Part shown: positions 43,819-51,308 of the stretch, one piece after another | Layout: every line of letters begins with the position of its first letter | How positions within the stretch are numbered: position 1 is the first letter of the stretch | Program-made: the position numbers and the translations under genes | Assembly: GCA_019694335.1 (NCBI GenBank) | Contig: JAIBCD010000011.1 | Location: 1 to 64,000, forward strand | Source: Rhodospirillaceae bacterium | GTDB taxonomy: Bacteria; Pseudomonadota; Alphaproteobacteria; Rhodospirillales; Rhodospirillaceae | DNA length: 64,000 bases | Reading direction: 5' to 3' | Notes under the pieces: generated by a model | Databases searched by the model: none | What the model saw: the letters and a program-made list of their open reading frames with translations, nothing else | What the model was told of the DNA's origin: nothing

Positions 43819-44669
43819 CCGATCGCAAAGGCCTTTTCCGCCAAGCCGTCGCTGCGGCTGTCGAGTTGCGCGACAAAACGGGCTTCGACCAATTCGGTCC
43901 CGCCGACCCGTACCTTGCTGCACAGAAGCTTGGCGTGAAGGTCCTTTTTCTCGACGTGAGCATGGAAGGGTTTTACTTCAAGGGCGCCGCACCGCGAATC
44001 CTGTTGTCGGCGTTGCGGCCGCTTCCTCGTCGGGCTTTTACCTGCGCCCACGAACTTGGCCACCATCACTTCGGTCATGGCTCCACGATGGACCAGCTTC
44101 AAGCCGACGAACGCGCGGACTCCAACAAGCCCGAAGAAATCCTTGCCAACGGCGTAGCCTCTTTCTTCCTCATGCCCACTGTCGGCCTTCGCGGTGCCTT
44201 CGCGCGGCGGGGCTGGTCCATCGCCAAGCCGACACCTCTCCAGCTTTACACGGTCGCATGCGAATTCGGTGTTGGCTACGACACGCTGTTGAATCACCTG
44301 AGCTACACACTCAAGGAGATCGGATCTGCGCACACGGCCGAACTCGACCGATGGGCGCCGCAGCGCATTCGCCAGCAACTGCTCAAGGATGATTTCGACT
44401 CCTTTGTGGTGGTCGATGCCGAAAGCCTGGCGCAGCACTACGATGTTGAACAAGGTGCCGCCATCATCCTCCCACTCGATGTGGATGTGGAGGGCCGCGC
44501 CTTGGAGCATCTGGGCTCTTACACGAATTTTGATCTGTACGGCGCCGTTAAGCGCGGAAAGGCCACCGCATCCTGGGGAAAGAAAGTCTGCACTATCAGA
44601 GTTCAGCCCAAGGCCTACGTTGGAGCTGCTGTGAACCGCTTTGAGGAGGATCCCGATGAAGACGATTAG
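43815..44669 (+). CDS. ImmA/IrrE-family metallopeptidase
   Basis: A 284-residue protein with an HExxH zinc motif, H79-ELG-H83, in CAHELGHHHFGHG, and the downstream region ILANGVASFFLMP typical of the ImmA/IrrE family. It has a C-terminal extension of about 120 residues without a recognised domain. Members cleave partner XRE repressors, often after DNA damage or phage signals. The GTG start overlaps the XRE stop, and its 3' end overlaps the next start by 14 bases. Confidence 0.88.
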   Translation: MTDRKGLFRQAVAAAVELRDKTGFDQFGPADPYLAAQKLGVKVLFLDVSMEGFYFKGAAPRILLSALRPLPRRAFTCAHELGHHHFGHGSTMDQLQADERADSNKPEEILANGVASFFLMPTVGLRGAFARRGWSIAKPTPLQLYTVACEFGVGYDTLLNHLSYTLKEIGSAHTAELDRWAPQRIRQQLLKDDFDSFVVVDAESLAQHYDVEQGAAIILPLDVDVEGRALEHLGSYTNFDLYGAVKRGKATASWGKKVCTIRVQPKAYVGAAVNRFEEDPDEDD

Positions 44670-45456
44670 CGCGTTGCTCGAAGCCGACAACCTGTCGCTT
44701 GGTTGGGCGAAAGTTGTCGATCAGTTATCGCGGCCCGGCGTCGAACGCATCGCGCCGTTGACGCTGTCGATCTCCGGCTTCGATGACAACGGCGTCGCTG
44801 CCGAAATCCCGGAAATCCGCCAAGCCGTCGATGCCTTTCTCGAGGCTCAAGGCAAACGCGATACCGAGAATGTTGCCTGGACGATCTTCCCGGAACGCTA
44901 TCACCAGATTGCGGGCGGTGACCGCGAGAAGTTCTTCGAGCTGTTCATCGAGAGCTTTCAACGCGTCCAGGACTTCAACGCCCGCAATAACAAGCGGGGA
45001 TCGTACTTTCAGCGCCTCGTTGACTTGAACGGCAACGGCAAAGGCCCCAATCAGCTCAAGTGGATGCTCGATGACTACGATGAGCATCCGAAGGCGCGCC
45101 GCACGTCGAAGTTCCAGGCTACCACTTTCGATCCTGCGCGCGACTATACCTCGACCGGTCAGTTGGAGTTTCCCTGCCTCCAACAGGTCAGCTTTGTGCC
45201 TGACGACGGTGACCTCTATGTGAACGCATTTTATGCCACGCAGCAGATCGCCCGTAAGGGATACGGCAACTATTTGGGCCTTGCCCGTCTCGGAGCCTTT
45301 ATGGCGCGCGAAATGGAACTGCGCCTAACCCGCCTCAACATCTTTGTCGGTGTCGCCAAGATGGACGTCGGCAAGACTGAAGCCGACTTTCAGGCCTTGC
45401 TTGCGGTCGCGAAGAAACATCTCGCCGCGCAGAAAGGCGCCGCGGTTGCCGCGTGA
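44656..45456 (+). CDS. Thymidylate-synthase-like protein
   Basis: A 266-residue protein whose C-terminal half follows the thymidylate synthase pattern: LEFPCLQQVSFVPDDG matches the catalytic LPPCH...FY region (Cys174), AFYATQQIARKGYGNYLGLARL matches the phosphate/substrate-binding R-Q-R-S...N segment (Asn205). The N-terminal half is divergent. TS homologues can methylate or hydroxymethylate dUMP/dCMP; which reaction applies here cannot be told. The ribosome binding site GAGGAGG supports ATG 44656. It is followed at once by a HMUDK-type gene. Confidence 0.7.
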   Translation: MKTISALLEADNLSLGWAKVVDQLSRPGVERIAPLTLSISGFDDNGVAAEIPEIRQAVDAFLEAQGKRDTENVAWTIFPERYHQIAGGDREKFFELFIESFQRVQDFNARNNKRGSYFQRLVDLNGNGKGPNQLKWMLDDYDEHPKARRTSKFQATTFDPARDYTSTGQLEFPCLQQVSFVPDDGDLYVNAFYATQQIARKGYGNYLGLARLGAFMAREMELRLTRLNIFVGVAKMDVGKTEADFQALLAVAKKHLAAQKGAAVAA

Positions 45457-46502
45457 AACCCTCCCGCGAAGCTACGCCGCGTTCGACGGCGCTGACAAAA
45501 CTAAAAACTACGACCGTCTATGATCTTTATTGGCGGTTCGCCGTCGAGCGCCAAGACGTCTACTTTCGGCGCCTCGAGGGCGAAGCTCCGCCCTGGACCG
45601 GCGATGCGATTTTGCAGCAGTTCAAGTTCACCAATGCCTATCGCGCGGCGGACCGGGTGAGCCAGTACCTCATAAGGAACGTCATCTACCGCAAAGACTA
45701 TCCCGATTCGGCGAAGGAGGTCGTCTTTCGCATCCTGCTGTTCAAGCTGTTCAACAAAATATCGACGTGGCAGCTCCTGGAGGATCAAGTCGGACCTCTG
45801 CATTGGCAGAGTTTCGATTTCGAGGCCTATGACGCGGTGTTGTCCAAGGCCGCCAAGAAAGGAAGCAAACTCTATTCTGCGGCCTACATCATTCCGCCTG
45901 TGAGCCTTAGCAGCTCCGGCATCAAACATCATGGTCACTTGCGTCTGATCGAGATGATCCTCCGCGGCGACTTTGTGCCGCGTCTGCAACAGACGCAAAG
46001 CCTGCAAGAGGTTTTCGCGCTTCTCAAATCCTTCCCGTCGTTGGGCGATTTTCTCGCCTTCCAACTCGCGATCGACTTGAACTATGCGACCGTGATCAAT
46101 CATGACGAGGCTGAGTTTGTAGTCGCGGGACCTGGCGCAAGGGACGGCCTAGCCAAAACTTTCGTGGGCGTAGAGGACGTGGACCCGGTGGACCTAATCC
46201 GCCTGATGATGGATCGCCAGGAGGCAGAATTCGCGCGGCTTGGTTTAAACTTCAAGACACTTTGGGGACGGCGTCTTCAGCTCATCGATTGCCAAAATCT
46301 GTTCTGTGAGATCAGCAAGTACACGCGTGTCTCGCATCCGGAAATCCAGGGTCTCTCGGGCCGCACGCGCATTAAACAGATCTTCCGGTCCGAGGCGCAG
46401 CCGGTTCAGCCATGGTTCCCGCCGAAGTGGGGTTTGAACGACCGCATTCCAAGTTATCCGGCCGCGCAAGGTTCGCGCGATTTGTTGGGAGGAGCAAAAT
46501 GA
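45453..46502 (+). CDS. HMUDK/aGPT-PPlase-type helical-domain protein
   Basis: A 349-residue protein with the conserved start of the family described computationally around hypermodified thymine in phages (5-hmdU DNA kinase helical domain; alpha-glutamyl/putrescinyl-thymine pyrophosphorylase group): YWRFAVERQDVYFRRLEG, then PPWTGDAILQQFKFTNAYRA and DRVSQYLIRNVIY. Annotation pipelines often name such proteins nucleotide kinase domain-containing. The activity in bacteria is not established. Its start overlaps the TS-like stop, and its stop overlaps the MazG start (ATGA). Confidence 0.7.
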   Translation: MKPSREATPRSTALTKLKTTTVYDLYWRFAVERQDVYFRRLEGEAPPWTGDAILQQFKFTNAYRAADRVSQYLIRNVIYRKDYPDSAKEVVFRILLFKLFNKISTWQLLEDQVGPLHWQSFDFEAYDAVLSKAAKKGSKLYSAAYIIPPVSLSSSGIKHHGHLRLIEMILRGDFVPRLQQTQSLQEVFALLKSFPSLGDFLAFQLAIDLNYATVINHDEAEFVVAGPGARDGLAKTFVGVEDVDPVDLIRLMMDRQEAEFARLGLNFKTLWGRRLQLIDCQNLFCEISKYTRVSHPEIQGLSGRTRIKQIFRSEAQPVQPWFPPKWGLNDRIPSYPAAQGSRDLLGGAK

Positions 46503-47416
46503 ACTTCGCTGACTATCAGCAAAAGGCGCTGCTGACCGACCGCACGCCGACGCTGGAGGGCGATCCAGAGGCCTCGCGACTCATCCCACTTTTGGGCCTA
46601 TCTGGTGAGGCCGGCGGGCTGCTCACGGAATACAAGAAACGCCTGCGCGACGGGCCGAGCCATGTCCGGTTCGTTGAACGCGTAGCCGAGGAACTGGGCG
46701 ATATTCTTTGGTATGTGTCGAACCTCGCGAGTAAGTACGACCTCGCCTTGGAGGATATTGCCGCGCAGAACCTCGCCAAGGCCGCCGACCTTCATGGCAC
46801 GAACGCATCTGCCGGCGCGGATACAACAACCGCCCAGGATAGCGAGAAGTTCCCGCGGCAGTTTACAATCACGTTCACGGAGGTGCAGGAGCGGGGACGA
46901 GTTGAGGTGCGTGCGCAAATGGATGGGCGCCTGCTCGGGGCGGAGCTCACCGACAACGCTTATGATGACGATGGCTATCGCTTCCATGACGTGTTCCATA
47001 TCGCCAATGCCGCGATTCTCGGGTGGTCGCCGGTACTACGCGGGCTCATGCGTATCAAGCGCCGCAGCGTCCCGAAGATAGACGAGGTCGAGGACGGCGG
47101 ACGCGCCGCCGTGATCGAGGAAGGCGTCGTTGCTCTTGCCTTCGACTATGCACGGGGTCATCAGTTTCTCGAAGGCGTGTCCGATATTGATACGCAGGTA
47201 CTGCGCACGATCCAAGGCATGTGCGGCCACCTGGAAGTGGCCTCACGGCCGCTGACCTTGTGGCGTAAAGCCATCCTCGAAGGCTTCAAGGTCTGGCGCG
47301 AAGTCGTGAAGAATCGCGGTGGCATTGTCCATGCCGACTTGGACGGAGGCGAAATCCGTTATCTCGGTATCGCACCGAGTGCGACCACCACGGCCGCAAC
47401 ACTCGTGTCCGAGTGA
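46499..47416 (+). CDS. MazG-type nucleotide pyrophosphohydrolase with C-terminal domain
   Basis: A 305-residue protein. The N-terminal MazG-like helix bundle has E37 and E44 in GLSGEAGGLLTEYKK and E65-x-x-D68 in RVAEELGDILWYV; the usual second Glu of the first ExxE is Gly here. A C-terminal domain (YRFHDVFHIANAAILGW, LRGLMRIKRRSVP, AAVIEEGVVALAFDYA) looks like the MazG C-terminal region found in nucleotide-centred conflict systems. It likely removes pyrophosphate from a (modified) NTP. Its last 58 bases overlap the convergent AcpS gene. Confidence 0.82.
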   Translation: MNFADYQQKALLTDRTPTLEGDPEASRLIPLLGLSGEAGGLLTEYKKRLRDGPSHVRFVERVAEELGDILWYVSNLASKYDLALEDIAAQNLAKAADLHGTNASAGADTTTAQDSEKFPRQFTITFTEVQERGRVEVRAQMDGRLLGAELTDNAYDDDGYRFHDVFHIANAAILGWSPVLRGLMRIKRRSVPKIDEVEDGGRAAVIEEGVVALAFDYARGHQFLEGVSDIDTQVLRTIQGMCGHLEVASRPLTLWRKAILEGFKVWREVVKNRGGIVHADLDGGEIRYLGIAPSATTTAATLVSE

Positions 47417-47760
47417 GAAAAGCTGCACAGTAGTGAGGAGATGCCCGCCTCTGCGGCTGCAATCTTCGCTGCGCCATGGAGCATCAGGATCGGTTTTCCG
47501 GACGGCTCCGATGAAACGACGATGTCCGTGTGAGCAACGCCTTTGGGTCCACCGAGTGCTTTGTAGGTGGCTTCCTTGGCGGCGAACCGCGCCGCTAACC
47601 GCGCTAGCCTGTCAACGCCGGTGCCAACAGACGTGAGCTCGTCGTCGCTGAAGCAGCGACGCAGAAGTTCCACGTCGTCCGCGCCGTACAGCTGTCGGAA
47701 TCTTTCAAGTTCGATAAGGTCGAGACCCAGGCCTACAAGTGTCGTCGGACCGGGTGCCAA
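47359..47760 (-). CDS. AcpS-type 4'-phosphopantetheinyl transferase
   Basis: A 133-residue protein that would attach phosphopantetheine to a carrier-protein serine. The two family motifs are visible: GLGLDLIELERF (metal-binding Asp14) and ARFAAKEATYKAL (Glu63, Lys). Length fits a trimeric AcpS. The start is a TTG directly after the stop of the upstream 66-residue gene, with no gap. As an extra AcpS in a mobile island it probably serves a local carrier protein, the obvious candidate being the ACP-like product at 43169. Confidence 0.82.
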   Translation of the reverse strand: MAPGPTTLVGLGLDLIELERFRQLYGADDVELLRRCFSDDELTSVGTGVDRLARLAARFAAKEATYKALGGPKGVAHTDIVVSSEPSGKPILMLHGAAKIAAAEAGISSLLCSFSHSDTSVAAVVVALGAIPR

Positions 47761-47961
47761 TTAGCGCGCGGCGCTGCGGCGCAGGGCGGCGTCGGGAATC
47801 TTCTCAAGCGCGTCCTTACGGTCGTCGGCAAACTTCTTCGCGTCGCGGACAACGCGGGTCATTTCGGATTCATGCCGGCCCTTGAGGACAGTCTTATAGG
47901 AACCGGACTCAGACCCGCTTTTCTGCGTATTAACGTTATACGTGCGGCTCTTGAGGCCCAT
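47761..47961 (-). CDS. Small basic protein of unknown function
   Basis: A 66-residue, Lys/Arg/Ser-rich protein (start MGLKSRTYNVNTQKSG), predicted helical in its second half. It overlaps the patatin gene by 26 bases and abuts the AcpS gene, so it is tightly embedded in the leftward operon. No family recognised. Confidence 0.5.
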   Translation of the reverse strand: MGLKSRTYNVNTQKSGSESGSYKTVLKGRHESEMTRVVRDAKKFADDRKDALEKIPDAALRRSAAR

Positions 47962-49552
47962 TGGAATCCTCCAAGTCTTTCAACTCCTTCAATACCAGAT
48001 CGAAGAAGTCTTTTACAGCTCCCTCAACGACATCCATTGCAGTGGCTGTCGCATCGTCTTGATTTAACGGCGAATTTCCGTCCAGCTGTACCAGGAGCCG
48101 CGGTTCGCCCGTACTCTTATCTAAGATCGGAATACACATTATCCAGGCCGAAGAGGGCCACCTGACCTTACGCCGCAGCCGATTCCCGTCCCCCGGAAGG
48201 TCGAAAAACGGCTGCAAGGGGTAGATTTCCAGCCGGCTCTCCTTGTCCGCCCACGCCAAGCCGGCGACCGAACCCTCCAAGGGGACCAACATGGCCTCAT
48301 CGGCGTCATCGTCAAAACCGACGCAATAGGAGAAGCGGAGAGATCGAGTATAACCGCGGTCCAAACGCCCTACCGCGACCCGTACACGGTGGGCGGTGCC
48401 TCTTCCGCCGGGGGACAAGCCAAGGCCGTCCTCCGCCAGAGATTGGGCGACTTGGCACGCGTCGCGGTAGATCGCCGGCAATCGAGTGAGCCGTTTGGCC
48501 AACCAAACCTTTGCGGCTTGGGAAACATTCTTAACCTCGCGCCGCGCCATCTCACCCGTGACGTCAAAGTCGAGTACGTCGATCTTCGTCGGTAGCGCCA
48601 GCCGCTCGGTCGGGCCTGAGACGCGGGTATTCAATTCACCGGAGCCGAAGAGCGCTGTTCGGACTGCGGCGCCCATCCATTGATGGGGATGAACCGCGTC
48701 GGTATCCGGGGCGTCTTCGATTTCAACAGCGATCGTGATCGCGCCGGGATCCAATTCACGCTCCTCGTCAAACGGCCATGCCGGCAAATTCGAAACGATG
48801 CCTCCGTCGACATGCAGTTCGTTGTCGATAGGCCAAGGCGCGAAGATGATCGGAAGACAAAGCGATGCAGCGACGGCATCGGCTACGGGAGTTAACGGTG
48901 TTCGTTCCGGCGAAAAAAGGTGAAGACGCCCCTGTGAAAGGTTGGCGCTCACGATCTTCAAGGAAGGTAGGTCGCCGCGCCCGAAATCGGACATACGGAC
49001 CACGCGGTCCTTCTCCTGAGGAAACATCTTTTCTTGAAGAAGTTGACCCAGCGCCGTTCTCAATTTCGACAGGTTCGCCAGGCCGCCGACGATTCTGCGG
49101 TACACGAACCATACGGCCGTACCGATCACGACAAAGCTGATGCAGGCTACCCAAAAGGTATAGCTCGGCGCGATCTTGGTTGCGGCCCACGTGAGCAACA
49201 AGGGAAGAACCCATGCTCCAACTAACGCGGTGCCGAATATCCAGCGGTGCCGTGTAAGCCACCGAAAGACCTTGATCCTGGCCCACCCGCCGCGCCCAAA
49301 AAGATCGGTCACGCGCTGGATACTGGTATCGATCGTCGTCAACTTTGCGAGGATCGTGTGCTCGTTGCCCGGGTTTATCAGATCGTCGGCCGTGAACCCC
49401 GCGGCCGCAAGCGTGGCCACAATCGATCCGGCGGACGTACCCGCCAGGCCCGCAAACTGAACTGCGCTTTGTTCAAGGGCCTTGAGCGCTGCGACATGGA
49501 CTATGCCCTTGGCGCCACCTCCCGAAAACGCAACAAAAACCCGTTGCTTCAT
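47936..49552 (-). CDS. Patatin-like phospholipase with membrane insert and possible GAF-like domain
   Basis: A 538-residue protein. The patatin core shows the oxyanion motif SGGGAKG (residues 10-16), nucleophile elbow GTSAGS (Ser40) and the catalytic dyad Asp in HVDGGIVSNLP. An insert with two hydrophobic helices (around residues 100-150) should anchor it to the membrane. The C-terminal 150 residues (from about 390: YTRSLRFSYCVGFDDD, GSVAGLAWADK, SSAWIMCIPILDKSTGEP) follow the strand pattern of a GAF-type sensor, an inference. Patatins in defence systems act as membrane-damaging effectors; no cyclic-nucleotide cyclase is nearby. Confidence 0.85.
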   Translation of the reverse strand: MKQRVFVAFSGGGAKGIVHVAALKALEQSAVQFAGLAGTSAGSIVATLAAAGFTADDLINPGNEHTILAKLTTIDTSIQRVTDLFGRGGWARIKVFRWLTRHRWIFGTALVGAWVLPLLLTWAATKIAPSYTFWVACISFVVIGTAVWFVYRRIVGGLANLSKLRTALGQLLQEKMFPQEKDRVVRMSDFGRGDLPSLKIVSANLSQGRLHLFSPERTPLTPVADAVAASLCLPIIFAPWPIDNELHVDGGIVSNLPAWPFDEERELDPGAITIAVEIEDAPDTDAVHPHQWMGAAVRTALFGSGELNTRVSGPTERLALPTKIDVLDFDVTGEMARREVKNVSQAAKVWLAKRLTRLPAIYRDACQVAQSLAEDGLGLSPGGRGTAHRVRVAVGRLDRGYTRSLRFSYCVGFDDDADEAMLVPLEGSVAGLAWADKESRLEIYPLQPFFDLPGDGNRLRRKVRWPSSAWIMCIPILDKSTGEPRLLVQLDGNSPLNQDDATATAMDVVEGAVKDFFDLVLKELKDLEDSNGPQEPHV

Positions 49553-49701
49553 TGCTCCCCGCAGCCAACCAAGTTAAACGCACGATCATGCTCAGCTCGC
49601 CATAAAAGTGCCCACAGCTCGATTTTGCACGTCATTTATTGTTTCGGCCGTGTCTTCTTGCCCAGGATATGCCAGATATTCCGCAAGGGAGTGTTCCGGC
49701 T

Positions 49702-49959
49702 ATGTCCCGCGTAACTGTCGGAAAATGGGGAAAGAACTTGGCGATTCGGGTTCCCGTTAGGCTGGCGAAGACCTTAGGTCTCAGCGCGGGGGACGAGGTC
49801 GAAATTGAGGTCAAGGACGGGGATATCGTTATTCATCGTCCCGCTGCCCTCAATCGCGCCGACGCGATAAAAGCGGCCGAGGACATTCTCAAGAACGCGA
49901 AGGGGCATTCGCTGGGCGGGTCTTCAATAAAGGAACTGATTAACGAGGGTCGCCGGTGA
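49702..49959 (+). CDS. AbrB/MazE-like antitoxin (VapB type)
   Basis: An 85-residue protein with a swapped-hairpin AbrB DNA-binding domain at its start (SRVTVGKWGKNLAIRVPVRLA, shown in part as GKWGKNLAIRVP, and LGLSAGDEVEIEV) and a C-terminal toxin-binding tail. ATG 49702 has an AAGGGAG ribosome binding site. It overlaps (GTGA) the broken vapC gene, the normal order for VapBC modules. Confidence 0.88.
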   Translation: MSRVTVGKWGKNLAIRVPVRLAKTLGLSAGDEVEIEVKDGDIVIHRPAALNRADAIKAAEDILKNAKGHSLGGSSIKELINEGRR

Positions 49960-50143
49960 CGCTCATTCTCGACGCCTGGACCGGCTTGCCGTCCAGATCG
50001 ATCGGGAGACCGACAAGCGCGGTTGGGGGAAGACGCGAGACCTGTCCGTCCTGTGCGGCCTTTCCATTTTCGATGCGGCATAACTAGAGCTGGCATTAAG
50101 ACGCCGGGCGATCCTTGCGACGCAGGGCAGAAAGCGGGAATAG
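49956..50143 (+). pseudogene. vapC (PIN-domain toxin) remnant
   Basis: The GTG at 49956 begins the usual PIN start (TLILDAW), but the gene is only about 190 bases, and the C-terminal PIN piece lies in another frame. There, LSVLCGLSIFDAA-stop-LELALRRRAILAT matches the conserved LSxYDAAYLELALRR core, with a TAA (50081-50083) where Tyr is expected. The middle of the toxin is deleted. The antitoxin is intact. Confidence 0.8.
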
Positions 50144-50252
50144 AAGTAGTGTATGATCGCTGAAACGGAGCACCTACCTAAGCGTGTGTGATGCTTGGAA
50201 ATTTTCGTTGACACGTTTTTGCGCGTCGTAAGCTTCGATATCTTTCGGAAAT

Positions 50253-50273
50253 AGTTTTTGGAGCAATTTGGAG
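50253..50273 (+). repeat. Distal copy of the 21-bp repeat (possible arm-type site)
   Basis: Identical to 17592-17612; a tandem pair of TTTGGAGCA units 108 bases inside the distal att repeat. The flanking sequence differs apart from a few bases. Confidence 0.6.
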
Positions 50274-50381
50274 CACTGTTGAGGAATCTCGGGGAATTTC
50301 GGTGACACTCAGGGAACCAAGAAAGGCCCGAGAAATAAGGCTTTCTGAGATTTCTCCAATGTTATCAAAACCCCAAAATTC

Positions 50382-50427
50382 GCCTTCCAAGCTTACGACG
50401 AGGGTTCGATTCCCTTCACCCGCTCCA
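50382..50427 (+). repeat. Distal att site (46-bp direct repeat of tRNA-Gly)
   Basis: Exact copy of 17502-17547 without the 5' half of the tRNA, so it cannot encode a tRNA. It marks the right end of the island; chromosomal sequence resumes at 50428. Confidence 0.95.
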
Positions 50428-50721
50428 ATAAAATCAATAATTTACGCTTCGGCCATCCAAAAGCGTGGTCCGCACCGGGCCCGCGTGCCGGAACCGCGTG
50501 CCAGAACCGCGTGTAAGTGTGGCGCAGCGGGAACTGTCTCACACGGACCTTCGATAGCCTTCGGGAGGTTCAGGAATGCGCGTGGATCGCCGAGGGTAGG
50601 GGGGGCGACGTCCCTGCTCCCGGGCAGGCAGGCCGATAACCCTGGCGCAGGGCTGCGTGGGCGATGGCGGGAAAGCACGCGGGCGTCTCCGCTAATTGTA
50701 TCAATCCGCGCTCTGGGTCCG
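50428..50721. other. Chromosomal spacer right of the island
   Basis: About 290 bases without a supported gene. Open frames exist, but the longest one starts inside the island and runs through the att site, so it is not accepted. Confidence 0.4.
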
Positions 50722-51017
50722 ATGACGAAAAAATCCGCTCGGGTTGAGGGTGATCCGGCGACCGCAGCTATCGACGGTCTTGGTCCCAGCAAAAACCTGT
50801 CCTCAAACGGACAGTGCGCGCGATGAGCCATTTAACGTTCAATCGAAAGCGCATAATCGTCGGAATCGTTTGGGCGACAGCGATGCTTTGCCTGGCAAGC
50901 TTCTTCCTGGAATGCGGGTTGTTTGGCGAACGCGATAAAGCGCTCTTTCTGGGAAGCTTGGTTTTGCTTACTATCCGTTTGCGGTACGTGGGGCCACCTC
51001 TTCGCGCATTGCAGTAG
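50722..51017 (+). CDS. Two possible overlapping small genes (34 and 64 residues)
   Basis: A 34-residue frame (50722-50826) overlaps a 64-residue frame (50823-51017) through ATGA. The second, starting SHLTFNRKRIIVGIVW, has two hydrophobic stretches and could be a small membrane protein. No family is recognised and there is no clear ribosome binding site, so the call is weak. They lie between the island end and the receptor gene. Confidence 0.3.
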
Positions 51018-51308
51018 ACAAACACGGGCGAGGGGTGAGGGCCGAAACGGCTGGTTGCCGACCATTTCGAACGCGCGGGACAACGAGGCCCGATGAGCGG
51101 TCTGCTAGATAGTTTAAACATAAACCGTTCTTGCGCGGAAAACGATTTAACCATAAAGTAATATTGGCATTGATTTTTCGGCGGTGCCGAATGACTCGAT
51201 CTTTCGGGGGCGGGATTGAGTTCATAAAGATTAGTTTGTTCCCTTTGTTTAACAGGTAACGGCGCCAAGTCCGCTGTTGAAGTCGTCATTCGCGCACGGG
51301 GGATGCAT
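51018..51308 (+). promoter_or_regulatory. Upstream region of the TonB-dependent receptor
   Basis: About 290 bases with no gene; 51100-51250 is distinctly AT-rich against a GC-rich background and likely holds the receptor promoter. A GGGGG ribosome binding site stands just before the start. Confidence 0.45.

Larger units (their letters stand above)
17502..50427. mobile_element. Integrated genomic island (about 33 kb) at tRNA-Gly
   Basis: Bounded by 46-bp perfect direct repeats (tRNA-Gly 3' end), with a tyrosine integrase next to the intact tRNA. Cargo: copper/heavy-metal resistance, an SOS-type repair segment, anti-restriction and conjugation-module remnants, a nucleotide/lipid enzyme cassette and a damaged toxin-antitoxin pair. 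No relaxase, coupling protein or intact type IV secretion genes are present. A ParB/TrbI fusion at 41825 shows where the transfer region was probably lost, so the element looks like a decayed integrative conjugative element. Confidence 0.93.

Noticed and set aside
47936-49552. CBASS with patatin effector
   Set aside because: No cyclic-nucleotide synthase (CD-NTase) or ubiquitin-like Cap genes are present near the patatin.
18769-50143. Insertion sequences inside the island
   Set aside because: I saw no transposase gene with a DDE or HUH signature and no paired terminal inverted repeats with target duplications.
17502-50427. Prophage
   Set aside because: No capsid, terminase, tail or lysis genes; the cargo and the DUF2285/ArdC/TrbI remnants point to a conjugative element.
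50302-50826. Plus-strand frame of 174 codons crossing the right att site
   Set aside because: It begins in island DNA and continues into the chromosome, so it would be a junction artefact; composition is not protein-like.
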